Below, one piece after another: positions 45,191 through 58,125 of a stretch of 64,000 nt of DNA. Every line of letters begins with the position of its first letter. The first letter of the stretch is position 1. The notes beneath the pieces are model-generated. The model did not search any database. It saw only the letters and a program-made list of their open reading frames with translations, and was not told where the DNA came from. The position numbers were made by a program, and so were the translations under genes. The DNA is from Diphasiastrum complanatum (taxonomy: Eukaryota; Streptophyta; Lycopodiopsida; Lycopodiales; Lycopodiaceae). The stretch lies in contig MU832584.1 of assembly GCA_029204225.1 (NCBI GenBank), positions 1-64,000 of the forward strand, read 5' to 3'.

Positions 45191-46263
45191 TGTTGACAGA
45201 TCCCCTTTTCCAGAGGACCTGTTGTTTATCGTTTCTTCTGGCTCTTGCTTACAGAGTTGTTTCTTGCCTGTTACCAGGCTCGTTTGGGCATTACTTGGCT
45301 ATTTCTTATTTGTTACAATGCCCAAGCCAGACAGAAACAGACTGTATATCGATGTAGTAGTTTCTTTTATTGCCCTGTCTGTCAGAGGACTACTCAGGGA
45401 TGTCACTCTTGAACGCGCTTACATTCTACATAGATGCAAGCCCAGAACGCTCATTCACAGATCAACATGTAAACCAATGAATGTTCAGTAGTTTCTACTG
45501 CTACTTACTCTAAAAATGGATTGAAATCAGATTCTACACTACATTGAGCTTGCATAAATCCACAGAACAAGAAGCAAGAAACTAATTTACAGCATGTTAG
45601 AAGTCCAAGAATCAAGAAACTAACCAGCCTTTTGATTCTTGGACATCCCAAGAACATCAAAAACTAGAATGTTAGAGAATATGCAAGATTTATGCCACAT
45701 TTCTAGGTTATTCAGTCTACTTGAATGCTGGCTCCTACATTAATCCACAAGAAAACATGAAATCTAATCCACAACTAGGAAAGCAAGAAAACTAATCCAC
45801 TCTAGATCCACAACCACACACAATATGAATGGAAGGGCATGATCATAGAGGCATCACTCAAGAAAACCATCATGATCAAGGAGCTTAGTGTAGCATCAAA
45901 CTCATGGGAAATCTTCTTATTAAGCATGGAGTAGATACAATGCAAAAAGCTCCTCTTCACAAAGAGGGAGTCTCTTAAATAAGCAAGAGAGCTTCTTAGG
46001 TGGCATCCTAGTGGAATTTCCACATTTCACAAATTACAAGTGGAATAATGCTCTCCACTAGAGGTCACCATCAAAAGGTGGCTCACTCTACTTTCTTTAC
46101 AGAGTTCTTACTTGTCATTACTAACTAGTATTCCTCGGATCTCATACTCGGCTCTCAGTCTTCATTAGTCTCGTCTTCTCAGAGACCTCCTCGGTCTAAG
46201 GTGAGAGGTGCTCTTGAGTTGCTCTGTCCGAGTATCTTGGGGATTTGACAGAATCAGCCAACA
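45191..46263 (-). repeat. 5' LTR of the TR-GAG-like element
   Basis: 1073 bp; see 32154-33314. Followed by GAATT (46264-46268). Confidence 0.9.
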
Positions 46264-46301
46264 GAATTTATTGCTCTAATGATTTGAGTGTGCAAGTATT
46301 A

Positions 46302-47054
46302 CTACTTGTAGAACTCTTTTTTGCAGTAGTTGCACTTGCCCTTTTTCTTAGAAGGTTTATAATCACTCTTCCCAGAGGATTGTGATTGATCCTTGCGATC
46401 GAATTTCTTTCTAAATTTATTTTTCTTGGCTTCGCCGTAAAGAGCTATGGGTGTCTCACTAGACATTCCTATATCTTTTCTTCTAACTTTTTCTTGCAAT
46501 AACAAAGACGTTACTTTCTGCAAGATTAATCCTGCCTGTGTGCCTAATGACACGACAAGATTTTCATACATCTCAAGAAGACTTCCTAAGAGAGTCATAA
46601 CAGCATTGGTGTCTTTAATAGCAGATCCAACGGCGGCTAATTGCCCCATTAAGGATTTAAAAGTATTAATGTAATCTGCCATGCTAACCAAATCTGACAT
46701 TTTCATTTGAAAGACCTTCTTTCTTAGGAAAAGTCGGGTATTAACATCTTGAGACTCAAAGGTCTCGACCAAAATGTCCCAAGCCTCTTTAGAGGCTTTA
46801 GCATGTTTTTCATGGATAATTACATTATCTCGTAAATTCAGAATAATGGAGGCTAATGCCCGCCCATCACGCATCTCCCACTTGCTAAGTGTCTCTTCAC
46901 TTCCCGTGTTAGGTTTTAGTTCAGTCCCTTCCACTATTTTGAGTAAATTCTTCTCTAACAATAGCATTCGCATTTTTAGCCTCCATAGATGGAAACCTGA
47001 ACCATCGAACCTTTCGATGAGGCGATGGGTTTCAGTCAAGGATGCTGCCATCAC
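46302..47054 (-). pseudogene. Copia C gag, truncated
   Basis: ATG at 47054; reads LIERFDGSGFHLWRLKMRML, then DGRALASIILNLRDNVI, AKEAWDILVETFESQ-like helices and VMTLLGSLLEMYENLV, the copia gag (UBN2/DUF4219) pattern. A basic region leads to a zinc knuckle that breaks after KGKCNYCKKE. The frame then stops at about 46302, 35 bp before the TR-GAG-like insertion site. 250 codons are open without a stop, so this gag is well preserved. No pol is visible on the far side of the insertion (left of 32149). Confidence 0.85.
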
Positions 47055-47981
47055 TCGGTGTGGCTTATGACCCTTACCAAACTTAAAGAGGTGCTAATGT
47101 TTTGGAAGGTGTATTCTCAAGCTAAAGGCAACTAGCAAGTGAGCGTGAAATACAATGCACTCTGCATTGCTTCTAAAAAAAAAACTTATTTTGTTTCAGT
47201 TTGAAGTTCGTGAATTCCAATTCACAACTCACAAAATTTTAGTGTTGAACAGAATCTTTTGAAGGCTTTGTAAGATAGCCTCACAAAACTTTCAATTTCA
47301 AATTTATGTTCCTGTAAAATGAAGAGTTCATTAAATTTTATAGGTCTTTGTTTTTCAAAACTTCAAAGCAAATCACAAATGAAAGTCACATTAAGCAGAT
47401 GTCTTAAACTTGAATGCCAAATCCTTTTCTATCTATATGCTTTTCAGTTGTTCATTAGAAGACTTCAAAATAAGGACACTATTTAATGCTCCTTTCAACT
47501 CAAAAAGCAAAAATCAGACATAGATAGAAAAACTCCCCTGTGCAAAGGCATATGTGATGAGGCCCGATGACAGTCTATGCCACTACGGTAGACAGCAAGG
47601 CCAAAGGCACAGTGGGAGGCATAGCACCCATTGCCTTAGGCTTCATAGTGCTAGCCAACATCTTGGCTGCTACACCTCAGTGGGGCTTCCATGATCATTC
47701 AGCCCAGCCCTTGCAACATGGAACTGGGGCTTCGTTTCAGGATGCGTCTCCGGAGTTCACAGCAGAAAGTTCGAGAGGAGCTTGACTCTGTGTTAGGCAA
47801 GGGAGTGCTAATGACAACAATCACTCAGTTCAAGAAGTGCCCATTTGAAGAGAGGTGCAGCAGTTCAGCGCATCATGCAGCGACCTTCAGAACAACGCAT
47901 CACCAGACCAGCGCAACATGAAGCGGCCTTCAGAACAACACTTCACCAGCACGCCTCTCTGAACACATCAGATCTTGGAAG
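47055..47981 (-). mobile_element. Copia C 5' leader
   Basis: About 0.9 kb from PBS to gag. Contains the antisense aquaporin fragment at 47571-47760; the remainder shows no feature. Confidence 0.6.
47571..47760 (+). pseudogene. Fragment of a tonoplast intrinsic protein (TIP aquaporin) gene
   Basis: Plus strand, antisense to copia C. Reads MTVYATTVDSKAKGTVGG then IAPIALGFIVLANILAA, the TIP segment of loop D and transmembrane helix 5 (family pattern 'TVYAta.D.k.Gs.g.iAPiaiGfivgANilA'). A 1-nt frameshift follows and LSGASM appears, the start of the second NPA half-helix (family 'fSGaSMNPA'). The NPA itself is degraded. No flanking TIP sequence is seen, so only about 60 codons were captured. TIPs move water and small solutes across the vacuolar membrane; this piece cannot. 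Confidence 0.8.
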
Positions 47982-47993
47982 GCTCTGATACCA
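47982..47993 (-). other. Primer binding site of copia C
   Basis: Minus-strand TGGTATCAGAGC, three bases after the LTR end. Confidence 0.88.
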
Positions 47994-47996
47994 TAT

Positions 47997-48200
47997 TGCA
48001 GAACGAGAGAGAGAGTGACAAGAGAATATATTGATCATCGTGAATGAGAGCAATAGCTCTTACATGTAGAGTAGTGTGCGAGAGAGAAAGAGAGGTGTCT
48101 CTCTGTGTATGTCGCAGAGGTGCGACGGTTGGGGACCCCAAGTGGTCCACGTGGCATATAACAGTCCTTTAGACATTTAGAGTATACATTATATCTAACA
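47997..48200 (-). repeat. 5' LTR of copia C (short, ~204 bp)
   Basis: The minus strand starts TGTTAGATATAATG and ends CGTTCTGCA before the PBS. No second copy in the window. Confidence 0.7.
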
Positions 48201-50158
48201 AGCTTCAGAGCCAGCTCCCGTATAGGAGTCCCATTGCAATTCGAGTCTTCCACCCTCTTGTTTGGATTTTGAGCTCATGAGTTGTTAAAAAGCCTATAGA
48301 AATTGGTTTTCATTCATACCTTATTTTATGAAAAAAAAAACCCTGGTGCATTTATTCATAGAAAAAATTAGTAGGTACATTGATGAAAAAGATATATACA
48401 CCCAGAAGGGGAAGTTTAAGCAAATGTAAGCTCAGACAAGAGCGAAGATTGCACTAAAACTAAGATTAATCCAGGTCCTCGCATTAAAAATAAAGGTGCA
48501 AAAACTATGATTATGTCAGTGGGGAAGATTGCACTAAAAGTAAGATTAATCCAGGTCTTGGCATTAAAAATAAAGGTGCAAAAATTATGATGATGTCAAT
48601 GGGAGTCTGCCAACTGCCTGCAGCAGATCAAAAAAGTGAGGATGGGGTGAGTAGGCTAGATCCTTTCTACAATACATCTTTTATATATAAGTCCTTTATA
48701 ACATATCCTCACATGGCTGTTCCATAGGGGTAGTACATGTATTCCGTTACTAGCAATAACCCTTGATACAGGAGCATAAATAATGCAAAGAGAAGGTCAA
48801 AAAAAATTCTTTCAAAATTTTTTTTTTCATGAAGTTTCAAATTTTTATACAAAGCCTTACAATATCAATTGATTTGAACTTTGGGTCATTGTTCGGGAAA
48901 GTCGGCAAGTATAGGAATGGAATCTACATCTTTCTCCGACAATCGACTTTGTAAAAAACTTATAAAAAATGACTTTTAAAATAATCGACAACTTTTTTGA
49001 GATGCAGTGAAAATTTTGTTTATTGTTTTCAAATGTCGATTATTGTTTTCAAATGTGTAGTAAAGTATGTAAATTCATATACAACTTATGTTACATAGCT
49101 TTATTAAGTTAATAGAATTAGTTATTAATGTAAATTTGTAATATTTTGCCGGCAAGCAAATTGAGATGCATGATTCAAAAGACAAATTTTTGAAAAATTG
49201 ACAACTTCTAGAAAAGACAAGAAATTAGGACGATGCAATAATCAACATAAAAATGAAAAAGTTGTACATTTTGATATATATTAGAATTTAATAATGATTA
49301 AGAAGTACTTTTATGATTTTTGTAATTAAAAAGAAATAAATATGCACTTTGTTAACACTGTATTATGGGCCACTCAAAAGAATGTATTACAATCTAGAGC
49401 CAAACTAATTATTTCAAAAATCTTAAAAAAATTATATGAAAATAGAAACCTATAGTTTAATATTTGATAGGCTCATAACCTATGAGAGCTCAAGCATGTA
49501 GGTTATGAGAACCTAGAAAAAATTTCTTAGTAGGTGAATTAAAAGTTTGGCAGGCTGAGTTACTTGCATTCTTAGAAAATACCCAAAACTAGGATGCCAA
49601 GATTACCTAGTAATGAACAAACTTGATCAACTACTCAGAGGTAAAAATAATTATACCAGGATTGCCGAATCTATCAATTGTAAAAAAACTTCAGAGGATA
49701 TCAGTCTACGCAACTAGCTTCATTAAGTTGCTTATGTACTAATGTCTATAACATTGCTTGATAGTGTGGCTGAATTGCAGAGATCTATTGAACGTAGATA
49801 GATATTATGGAAATTGATGAATGTACGTATTGTATTGTCTTCTCTAGATTTCAGTTGCAATTGCTCTCTAAAAAACATGCATCCAGCATTATCTTCAAAC
49901 TTGAAAATTCATCTATTGGGGACCCATTTCAATAAAGAGCTCGCTCAGAAACTTGGAAAAGCACATCAATCTGCTGCAACTAATTTCCATTAAAGACTGC
50001 TTGGGTATGATATAATCTAAAGGCATCAGTTCATATTTTGGCTGTATTTGTAGCTTGTTCGAATGACGTGCAAATCCACGGCCATTACCATTAATAATCT
50101 GGGACCCGACAGCAAGTGGTGGAGGCCATGAGTTGTCCGGGGACCATATTATTTGTGG
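48201..50158. other. AT-rich DNA, no gene seen
   Basis: No coding signal. Contains the tandem duplication at 48444-48603. Near 48890-48930 a short stretch (AAGTCGGCAA..ATAGGAATG) resembles 9095-9125. Confidence 0.55.
48444..48603 (+). repeat. 80-bp tandem duplication
   Basis: 48444-48523 and 48524-48603, few differences. Confidence 0.93.
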
Positions 50159-50183
50159 TAATGGTCCGACCAATGGACCATTA
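50159..50183. repeat. Perfect 9-bp inverted repeat
   Basis: TAATGGTCC, 7-base loop, GGACCATTA. Confidence 0.75.
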
Positions 50184-50259
50184 CCTAACGTAATTGATGG
50201 TTCGGCTGATTTTTTTGACACCTCTCTTTGTCTCTTTCTTTGTCGTCACCCGTGCGCTC

Positions 50260-51210
<951 letters not shown>

Positions 51211-51443
51211 GTTTAATATATGAGAAGAGAATTAGAGGGTTTGGCCTACTTCATCTGGTACATAGAATTGTGAGGTGCATCACATTCATGTGAATCTATA
51301 TTTAGCTTATATACATACATACTAATGATTTTATACATGTATATAAGCTAAATAGTGATATACATAATTGAAATGCACCTCAATATTTTCTCTTATTAAT
51401 TGAAAAGACCATATCATTTTCTCTTCTCATAGATCAAATTAAC
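51211..51443. mobile_element. Foldback / MITE-like inverted-repeat element
   Basis: Arms of about 100 bp converge on a ~20-base loop. Inner arms TATTTAGCTTATATACAT (51299-51316) and its exact complement (51337-51354) pair perfectly; GAGGTGCAT and ATGCACCTC pair further out; TATGAGAAGAGAA and TTCTCTTCTCATA pair at the ends. Outer parts contain mismatches and small indels. No coding capacity. TSD not certain. Confidence 0.7.
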
Positions 51444-51450
51444 ACCATCA

Positions 51451-51568
51451 TGATTGTTTAGAATATGCACATTGTACATTTTCCATTGCATTGTATAAAG
51501 TGCAATGGTAGCTACACTAGCATGAATGTTTACAATATGTACATTGTACATTTTCCATCACATTGCTT
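51451..51568 (+). repeat. Direct repeat pair, ~44 bp
   Basis: 51451-51493 and 51524-51568 share 'ACATTGTACATTTTCCAT' and flanks. Confidence 0.8.
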
Positions 51569-54300
51569 TGAGGAAAACCAAGAAGTATGAGGTTTCAAAT
51601 GGCTACTTGTGCACCACTCATGATTAGAACTTCACTTGTACATCACTCATGATTAAACATGTGCCTTTGTTGGAGCATTTGAAGCTCTTATCCAACTTGA
51701 CTATTTGTGGAGGACATCATTCTTTAGCTTTTGTTGCCCATACCGATAAGGACTATGCATATGCTTTAAAAGCTTTGTTAAAAGGTAAATATTTTGTTGT
51801 ATGAACATCAATATAATGTTAAAGATTTTTTCGTCTCATGTTGCATGCCATATTTAAGGTAAATATGTTTTGCACTAAAGGTCTTACTTCCATGATACAC
51901 TCACCTTTTTTTGACCTAACTATTGTGTCAACTACTACATATAATTCACTAGAAAGGAGGCATACTTGTTTACAACATAAGCTATTATATAGCTAGCTAA
52001 AATAGCCATTAATGGCCACATCAGCCATCTCTAGATGAATCGAATTGATAACTCTTGAACATTGTTGTTCAATAGAAAGAATCAATGTTAGAATCATATT
52101 GGCCAATTAAACATTTCCTAGGATCATTGAAAAAGATAATATGGGTATTTAGCAAAATTTTCAAAATACCACATGTGAGTTACAAGGCCTCATCATAATC
52201 TAGCGGTTCACATGTCATCATCAAGTACTCAAACTTGGTGACAAAATGTCAATATACATATCAATCAATAAAAAATGTTACATACTCATGAAGCTTGCAT
52301 AAATTTAAAGTAAAAGAACAATATTTCAGTACTAGATTGTGACACGTTTATGTCCTATTAAAATAAGCTATACACCTTTTATTTCATATGTTACGTATAG
52401 TGTCTTAATTTATCAACATAAGATGTTAATATGTACAAGTGAACACTTTATGGCTTCATTCAAGAAAACATAGCCATTTGTTCTATAAGAAAATTGTAGA
52501 TTTCATTGAATTGATAATGATTGACTTTCATGATATCAGCAAATATTTTTCTCTTCAAAAAGATTAATGTTACTATCAAATTATATACACATTATAAAAG
52601 GATTGTAAGTCTTTAGCTAGGAGTACATTAAGTATCAATCATTTCATGCTCAATCTTATATCAGGCTTTTGAAAAATATGCACATACCAACTTACAAGCC
52701 AAATAGAATTAAAGTCAAGTGTTTTGATCATGAGTCAAAGTGCGGCCTCACATGTTTAAAATCATCATGAAGGGGGCCAAGTTGGTCCAAATGTCATTTC
52801 TTTATAATTTAGTTATTCTATTTAGTTTACATAACTATTGGATTAGCTAATCAATCTAGACCATTGATACATTGAATGGCCAGGATTTAGGGCATGGAAT
52901 CCTAACCTAGAAGCTTCTATTTGTGGCCTAATACAACTATAAATAGATAAAATTGATTTATTATGTATCTCTCACTTTTGATGTTGAATTGGAGAAAAGG
53001 AATTACACTACATTATCTACATTTGCTTGTATTTCTCTCTCTACATTTTTCTATCTCTTTTTCTCTTTGGACAATTTGTCCTTGCAGAGATTTTTGTAAC
53101 ATGCGATATTTTTGTAGTTGTGCATGCTGTGAATTTCTTATTGCATGAATAGCTTTGTAAGTTTTGCGGCAAACTTCTGTTGCATTTAGAAAATATGAAT
53201 AAGAGTTTTTGTTAGGCCTCACAACTGCATTCAAATAGTAATCCGTCTCATCCTTGTCTCACAAAAAGAAATTAAATCTCATTTCCTCAATATTCTTGAT
53301 GCTCAATTTTTGTAAGCAAGTGTGAGCAACAAATAATACTTCTTAGTTTTTTAATATTGGGACTTGTAAGCAGTTTTTTTGACAATTGTTAGCACCAGTG
53401 TATATTTAGGGTCACTCTTGTATTTTTCTTTTGGTTTTGGGTCTGATTTGTAAATTGACCTCATACCACTTGTGGTTGTCTACACTGGAACTTATGTAGA
53501 GCATAGAAACAAGAGGAATTCAAACATGCAATTTAAAAAATAAATCACAAGTATAACCATGTCTTATGCTCCTCATAGAAGAGTTTGAGAAGCTATGCTA
53601 AGTTCAATAGAGCTAAACATAAAAACAATTGAAAGCATCATTGACGCCAAATTAAAAATATAAGAGAAATCTGACATTTGAATAGAGGGTATGCCTTAAG
53701 TACTTTAGAGATTGGGCTTTAGCTAGGGCTAGTTCTAGGGCTAATATTGGCTTAGGATTAGGAGTTAGGATCATGATGAGGTCACAATCAGAGTCGTGGT
53801 CTTGGCCGTGGTCTCGATCACTGTTGGGGATAGGTCTAAATAGGCTTGGTGCACATTGTTTTGATCACGGGTGGAATGGGATGCATGGTTTTGGTTTAGG
53901 GTCAAAATTGTCTTGGGCTTGCAATTTATGATTGAAATTGGCCTGGGGCATGCGGTTACACTCCTAGTTGCTGTAGCGGTCTAATCGGGTCCGTTTTGGG
54001 ATTTGAAAACAAAAATTAATCTACATAAACTCAAAGGACAATGAAAAAGTCTTTTTCATCAAAAGAAAGAGAATAAAAAGAGCAAGAGGGGCATCAAACA
54101 AAGATCCAATTTCACTATGGAAGGGTGTACTTCTTTACGTGAAGGTAACATGAACATTCTCAAGTTCACAATGTTTGTTTTGGTAATTTGTTCAGTGTGC
54201 AAGTGAATGTTTTATGAGGCATAGAGAGACAACTATGAGTTATTGATGACACTCCCAAGGATGGTGGTGATTTGGTTTTGTTTGATGGAGACATGGTTAG
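51569..54300. other. No gene seen
   Basis: AT-rich. A good TATA-like sequence, ACTATAAATAGATAAAA, lies at about 52935-52950, followed by CT-rich leader-like sequence, but no coding region follows. It could be an orphan LTR or promoter. Confidence 0.45.
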
Positions 54301-54354
54301 CCTTGGAGAAAACACAACCTTGGATCTTGTGTTGACTCTTTTGATCCAAGTTGG

Positions 54355-54999
54355 ATGGATTCCTCTGGTAGTATCAAAGATGTCATTTTTGCAAGAAGCA
54401 ATGATGTTTGTGTCTTAAAAGAGTGTACTTCAAGCACACATGGCAATACAAGCAAGGTAAATGGTCTCTATGTATCAAAGAATGGTCAAGGTATGGATGA
54501 TAATGATAAGAATTCTATTCAAACTCTTGGTTCGATTTTGTTTTAGATCAAGATGTCAAGAAAGGCGTGCTTTATGATGTTTTGGCTTGCACTCCATTTT
54601 TTCCATTTTGGAAAGATTCATTTATATTATAGAAGGTTATCTATAATTATATGGTTGCATGGAAGAGAGGATGGAACTATGCTTCGTTCTTTGTTGAGTC
54701 ATGATACTAGAGAGGATGTAGTTTTAGTATGTTATTATGACAAAAATGATGCATTGAGTTATGAAACAATGGAGAAGACCAAAGAGGATGTATCTTTAGC
54801 ATGTACTTGTGACAACAAGAGAGCTACTAGAGAGGATGTCTCTTTGGCATGTACTTGTTGCAAAGGAAATAACAAGTTCATTTTGGAGTGGCAATCCAAA
54901 TTGCATGCGTCGGAGGAAAAGAGCCAAAGAAACACAAAAGTAAAAGATCAACATGATGGTGATTATCTTCAAAATGTGAAATCATTTGCATGTGCTTGA
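54355..54999 (+). other. Unrecognised open frames with an internal repeat
   Basis: Two successive frames (54355-54546 and 54553-54999). The second contains three related units around EDVSLACTC (about 54710, 54785 and 54830; first copy EDVVLVCYY), suggesting local duplication of ~35-50 bp. No family recognised; may be a degenerate element. Confidence 0.3.
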
Positions 55000-55267
55000 A
55001 TTTGAACTATGCTATTGCTCTCATGGGAACGATTCTCTGCATGACAACATATTAATGCTCTTCATCGACTTTAATGCTTGATGTGCTTGGATCTAGGCTT
55101 GAAGGTGGATAGGAAATGCCCGCTACAATTTTGGTGCTGCTTCTAGGGAGCTAAACCAATTTTTCATTTTTAGCATGTTTTTTATCCTGCTTGGTATTGT
55201 GGATTGCTTGCTTGGAATCTATTTTGATTGTTGAGCAAGGAGTTCTAGATAGATCGTACAAGTTCGT

Positions 55268-55564
55268 GTGCTCGATACAAATCCGTTGGACCAGTTGCAG
55301 TTTGATTCCGATGTCATTTGTCTAAAAACACCCTTTGTGTCGAAAGGAACGCCATTAGGGCACAATGAATGGGCTACTTTCCCTAGAAGTGGTCCAGTAT
55401 CACCGAACAGAGTCTATTTGTCTATCGTAAGAGGTCACCAATTTTCACACTCAAGCATACTTCTACATGGGATATGTAAGGTGAGAGAAAATGTAGGACA
55501 TTATTTGTATTTTTATATTTGTCTTACTTTGGTGAGGATATTGGTTGTGCTAAGTATGTATTGA
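55268..55564 (+). other. Unrecognised 98-codon open frame
   Basis: Reads DSDVICLKTPFVSKGTPLGH early on. No family recognised, no neighbouring context to support a gene. Confidence 0.2.
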
Positions 55565-56023
55565 ATTGTTTGTCAAGAGAGGCCTTAGTTGGTAAGATAC
55601 CACATGTTTCATGCTTTGGAAAAATATTGAGTATATTAAGAGTGGTATTACACTAATTAGATAGTCGACAATTGTCGATTCGAGCTGGAGTCAAATTAGC
55701 TAGAGTTGAGGTTGAATGTTTGATTTGATAGTTCGAATTGTTCGGGCTTCAGTCGATAGTCAACAGTTTGACTATCAAGACTCCTTCAATAGTTTGAGTG
55801 TCACGTAGATACCTATTTGTGATTCTCATGTATTTCTGTAGATTGTTCGACAATACGAGTAAATATGCAGCAACATGAATGAATCTAGATTAACTATTGG
55901 ATTTAGGGAGAGAGGGAGAAATCTAATAGTGATGTAAGTACCTGACCAACAAAGCTTTGGAAAGGCTAGCATTGCATAGGTGATTCGAAGTATATCTACT
56001 TCGTTGACTCAAGCTCCGACAAG

Positions 56024-56200
56024 ATCGAAGGCCAAGGATCTATTCACCTTCAATTTTCAGATTACATTTCTAGAGCACTTGACGGTGTACTTTATGTACC
56101 CAAATCAACATAGGATTTATTGTCTATAAGCAAGATCACATATCAAAACTATATACCTTTTTTCAGCTCTAGACAATGTACTATTATGGATTATGAATAT
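56024..56200 (+). pseudogene. Copia protease/pre-integrase scrap
   Basis: Reads IEGQGSIHLQF, then ALDGVLYVPKST, a stop (TAG), then DLLSISKITYQN. This matches the copia block 'G.GsI.l......l.dVLYVP.l..nLlSvs.l'. No other part of an element was recognised nearby. Confidence 0.7.
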
Positions 56201-57960
56201 ATGAAATCATCTCTGCAAACAAAAAAGATAATTTTTTAGTGCATTTTTTTGGTCAAAAATTACAAAACTACAACAAATATAGACAACCCTTCCTAATTCT
56301 AGGAAAAAAAATGCAATATATGAAGAAAAAATGAAATTAAATTGCCATGTTGCCACTTTTTGCTCATTTATAAGCATTTGCTATGATAAAATCAACTATG
56401 TAATTAGAGCTATTCTCAAAGTTTTTTACTATTTTTAGTAAGTATGTTAAATAGCACTAAGCTATTCATAGTAATATCCATAAGTGACTCTGATTAACAG
56501 TAGTTTCAATAGTTGTCAATCAATTTCATGAAAATGGCAACTTTCGCCATATTGTACTGATGAAATGTATCTCATTATATCATGTTAATAAAATATATCC
56601 ATGCATCTTTAAGGCTCTGCTTTAATTTCAAGGAAATGTCAAAAGGCTAAGGGTCGTAAAGATAGAGAAAATAAAGTCAACTAAAGGCACAAAAAGCAAA
56701 GTCAGCTAAAGATAGAGAGCAAATCAGCGATAATTGAAAGTTCAATCAATGACCACAAGATGTAATATCCTTTTGAAGACTGAGGGTGTGTCCTTAATAG
56801 AATGGGACCATGACCTTTTTATAAAGGTCAGAAAGATACCACAAAGTATAATACAATTGGCAGGTTCAAAATTGTTCAAACGATTATTAAAAGTATCTCT
56901 CCAAAAAGGAAGAAATGGCATTTTTTCAATCCAATAATAAAGTGACCAATACCTCACAAATGTTGTACTAAAGATGAATGCAAAAAAGGTAACAAAAAAT
57001 AGTCCAAATCGATAATGGTCTTTAGCTTTAGAGAAAGACTTGAAGAGGAATTTATTGGGGTCAGGTCGATCAGCTGCTGATAGAGTTAATGTTATGCTTC
57101 AAGATTTGTAGTCAGAATCGCAAATCAATATATTGTGCCTATATGACAAATTAAAATAATAATAATAATAATAATGTGCATTAAAGAATCAAATTCATAG
57201 ATAAAAATTCATATGTATCATTCAGGTTTTTAGATCTTTGCTGCATCCTTTCAATTGGACATGCTTCCATGCTTTAATTGGTGAGAGGCCCAACTTCCTA
57301 TATTTCGTCCCAATAAATGAGGTGGTGCAAGACTAGAGAATGGATATTGCGATGCTGATTAATTTTCTACTAACAACTAGTAAAATAATCATAAAATAAT
57401 TTGGATGAAATAGTGAGAGTTGTTATCCTTATCATTGGTATCCTAAATAATGATTGGGAGGCATTAATAGGGTCACACAAACCTACAACAAGGCTATATA
57501 TCAATGCGGCAAGGCTCATTTAAATTCTTTTGTAGAGTAGGTGGAGAAATTTAGCTCATAAAGTCCAGATGAAATGATTTTGGAGGCCCCAATCAATGCA
57601 CTACTGGGAGACATTTACGTTTTGAAAGATACCTATATCAAAATTGCAATCTATTACATCAAGGACCATTTATGATTTTTGAGAATGCAATAAATCAAGA
57701 CGAAATTTGGTTTGTGGAGTTTATCAAACCGTTGTCTAGCTATATGGCCAACTCATTAGATACCCTAAGCATTTTCTTTTCCTGAAGTTTTTTTTTCTTC
57801 CTCTTTCATTTCTTGTTCATGGGTGTGTGTGGGCAAGTTGTGGGAGATTAGATCGTTAGGTGACTTGTTGAGCGATCAGACGATGCTAACAATGGCTAGT
57901 AAATAGAAGAAAATACGAGCAAAGTCCGGTGAGCAACTCCTATAATGCAAGTAGAAATGT
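56201..57960. other. No gene seen
   Basis: AT-rich with a short (AAT)n run at 57154-57175. Position after the copia scrap suggests decayed retroelement DNA, but no motif is legible. Confidence 0.45.
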
Positions 57961-57974
57961 AACTCCCAAAAAAG

Positions 57975-58125
57975 GGCGTGGAATCACTTATCTGTTGGCA
58001 AATGGGTGATTTCATACCCTTCGAAATTGCATTCCAACAGGTGATCTTGACGTGCTCAATGATTGAACTGTAGAAAGAAAAAATGGCCTGGATTCACCCA
58101 TCTGTTGGCAGATGGAGTGAATCCA
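57975..58125. repeat. Two related hairpins
   Basis: 58089-58104 TGGATTCACCCATCTG and 58109-58125 CAGATGGAGTGAATCCA pair with a single 1-base bulge. A diverged version lies about 110 bp upstream (57980-58015). The motif ATCACCCATCTG recurs in the tandem repeats at 62450-62890. Confidence 0.75.

Larger units (their letters stand above)
32154..46263 (-). mobile_element. 14.1-kb gag-only LTR retrotransposon (TR-GAG-like)
   Basis: The two ends are copies of one LTR (32154-33314 and 45191-46263), starting TGTTGGCTGATTC and ending CTATCAACA on the minus strand. Left flank GAATT (32149-32153) equals right flank GAATT (46264-46268), so this is one insertion. Next to the right LTR the minus strand reads TTTGGCATCGTTGC, a slightly mutated Asp-tRNA-type PBS (normally TGGCGCCGTTGCC). 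Next to the left LTR it reads GAGGTGGGATGA, a polypurine tract. Gag is on the minus strand (41555-40205). I see no protease, integrase or RT of this element, so it is non-autonomous. Copia E (34374-39456) is nested inside. Confidence 0.88.
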
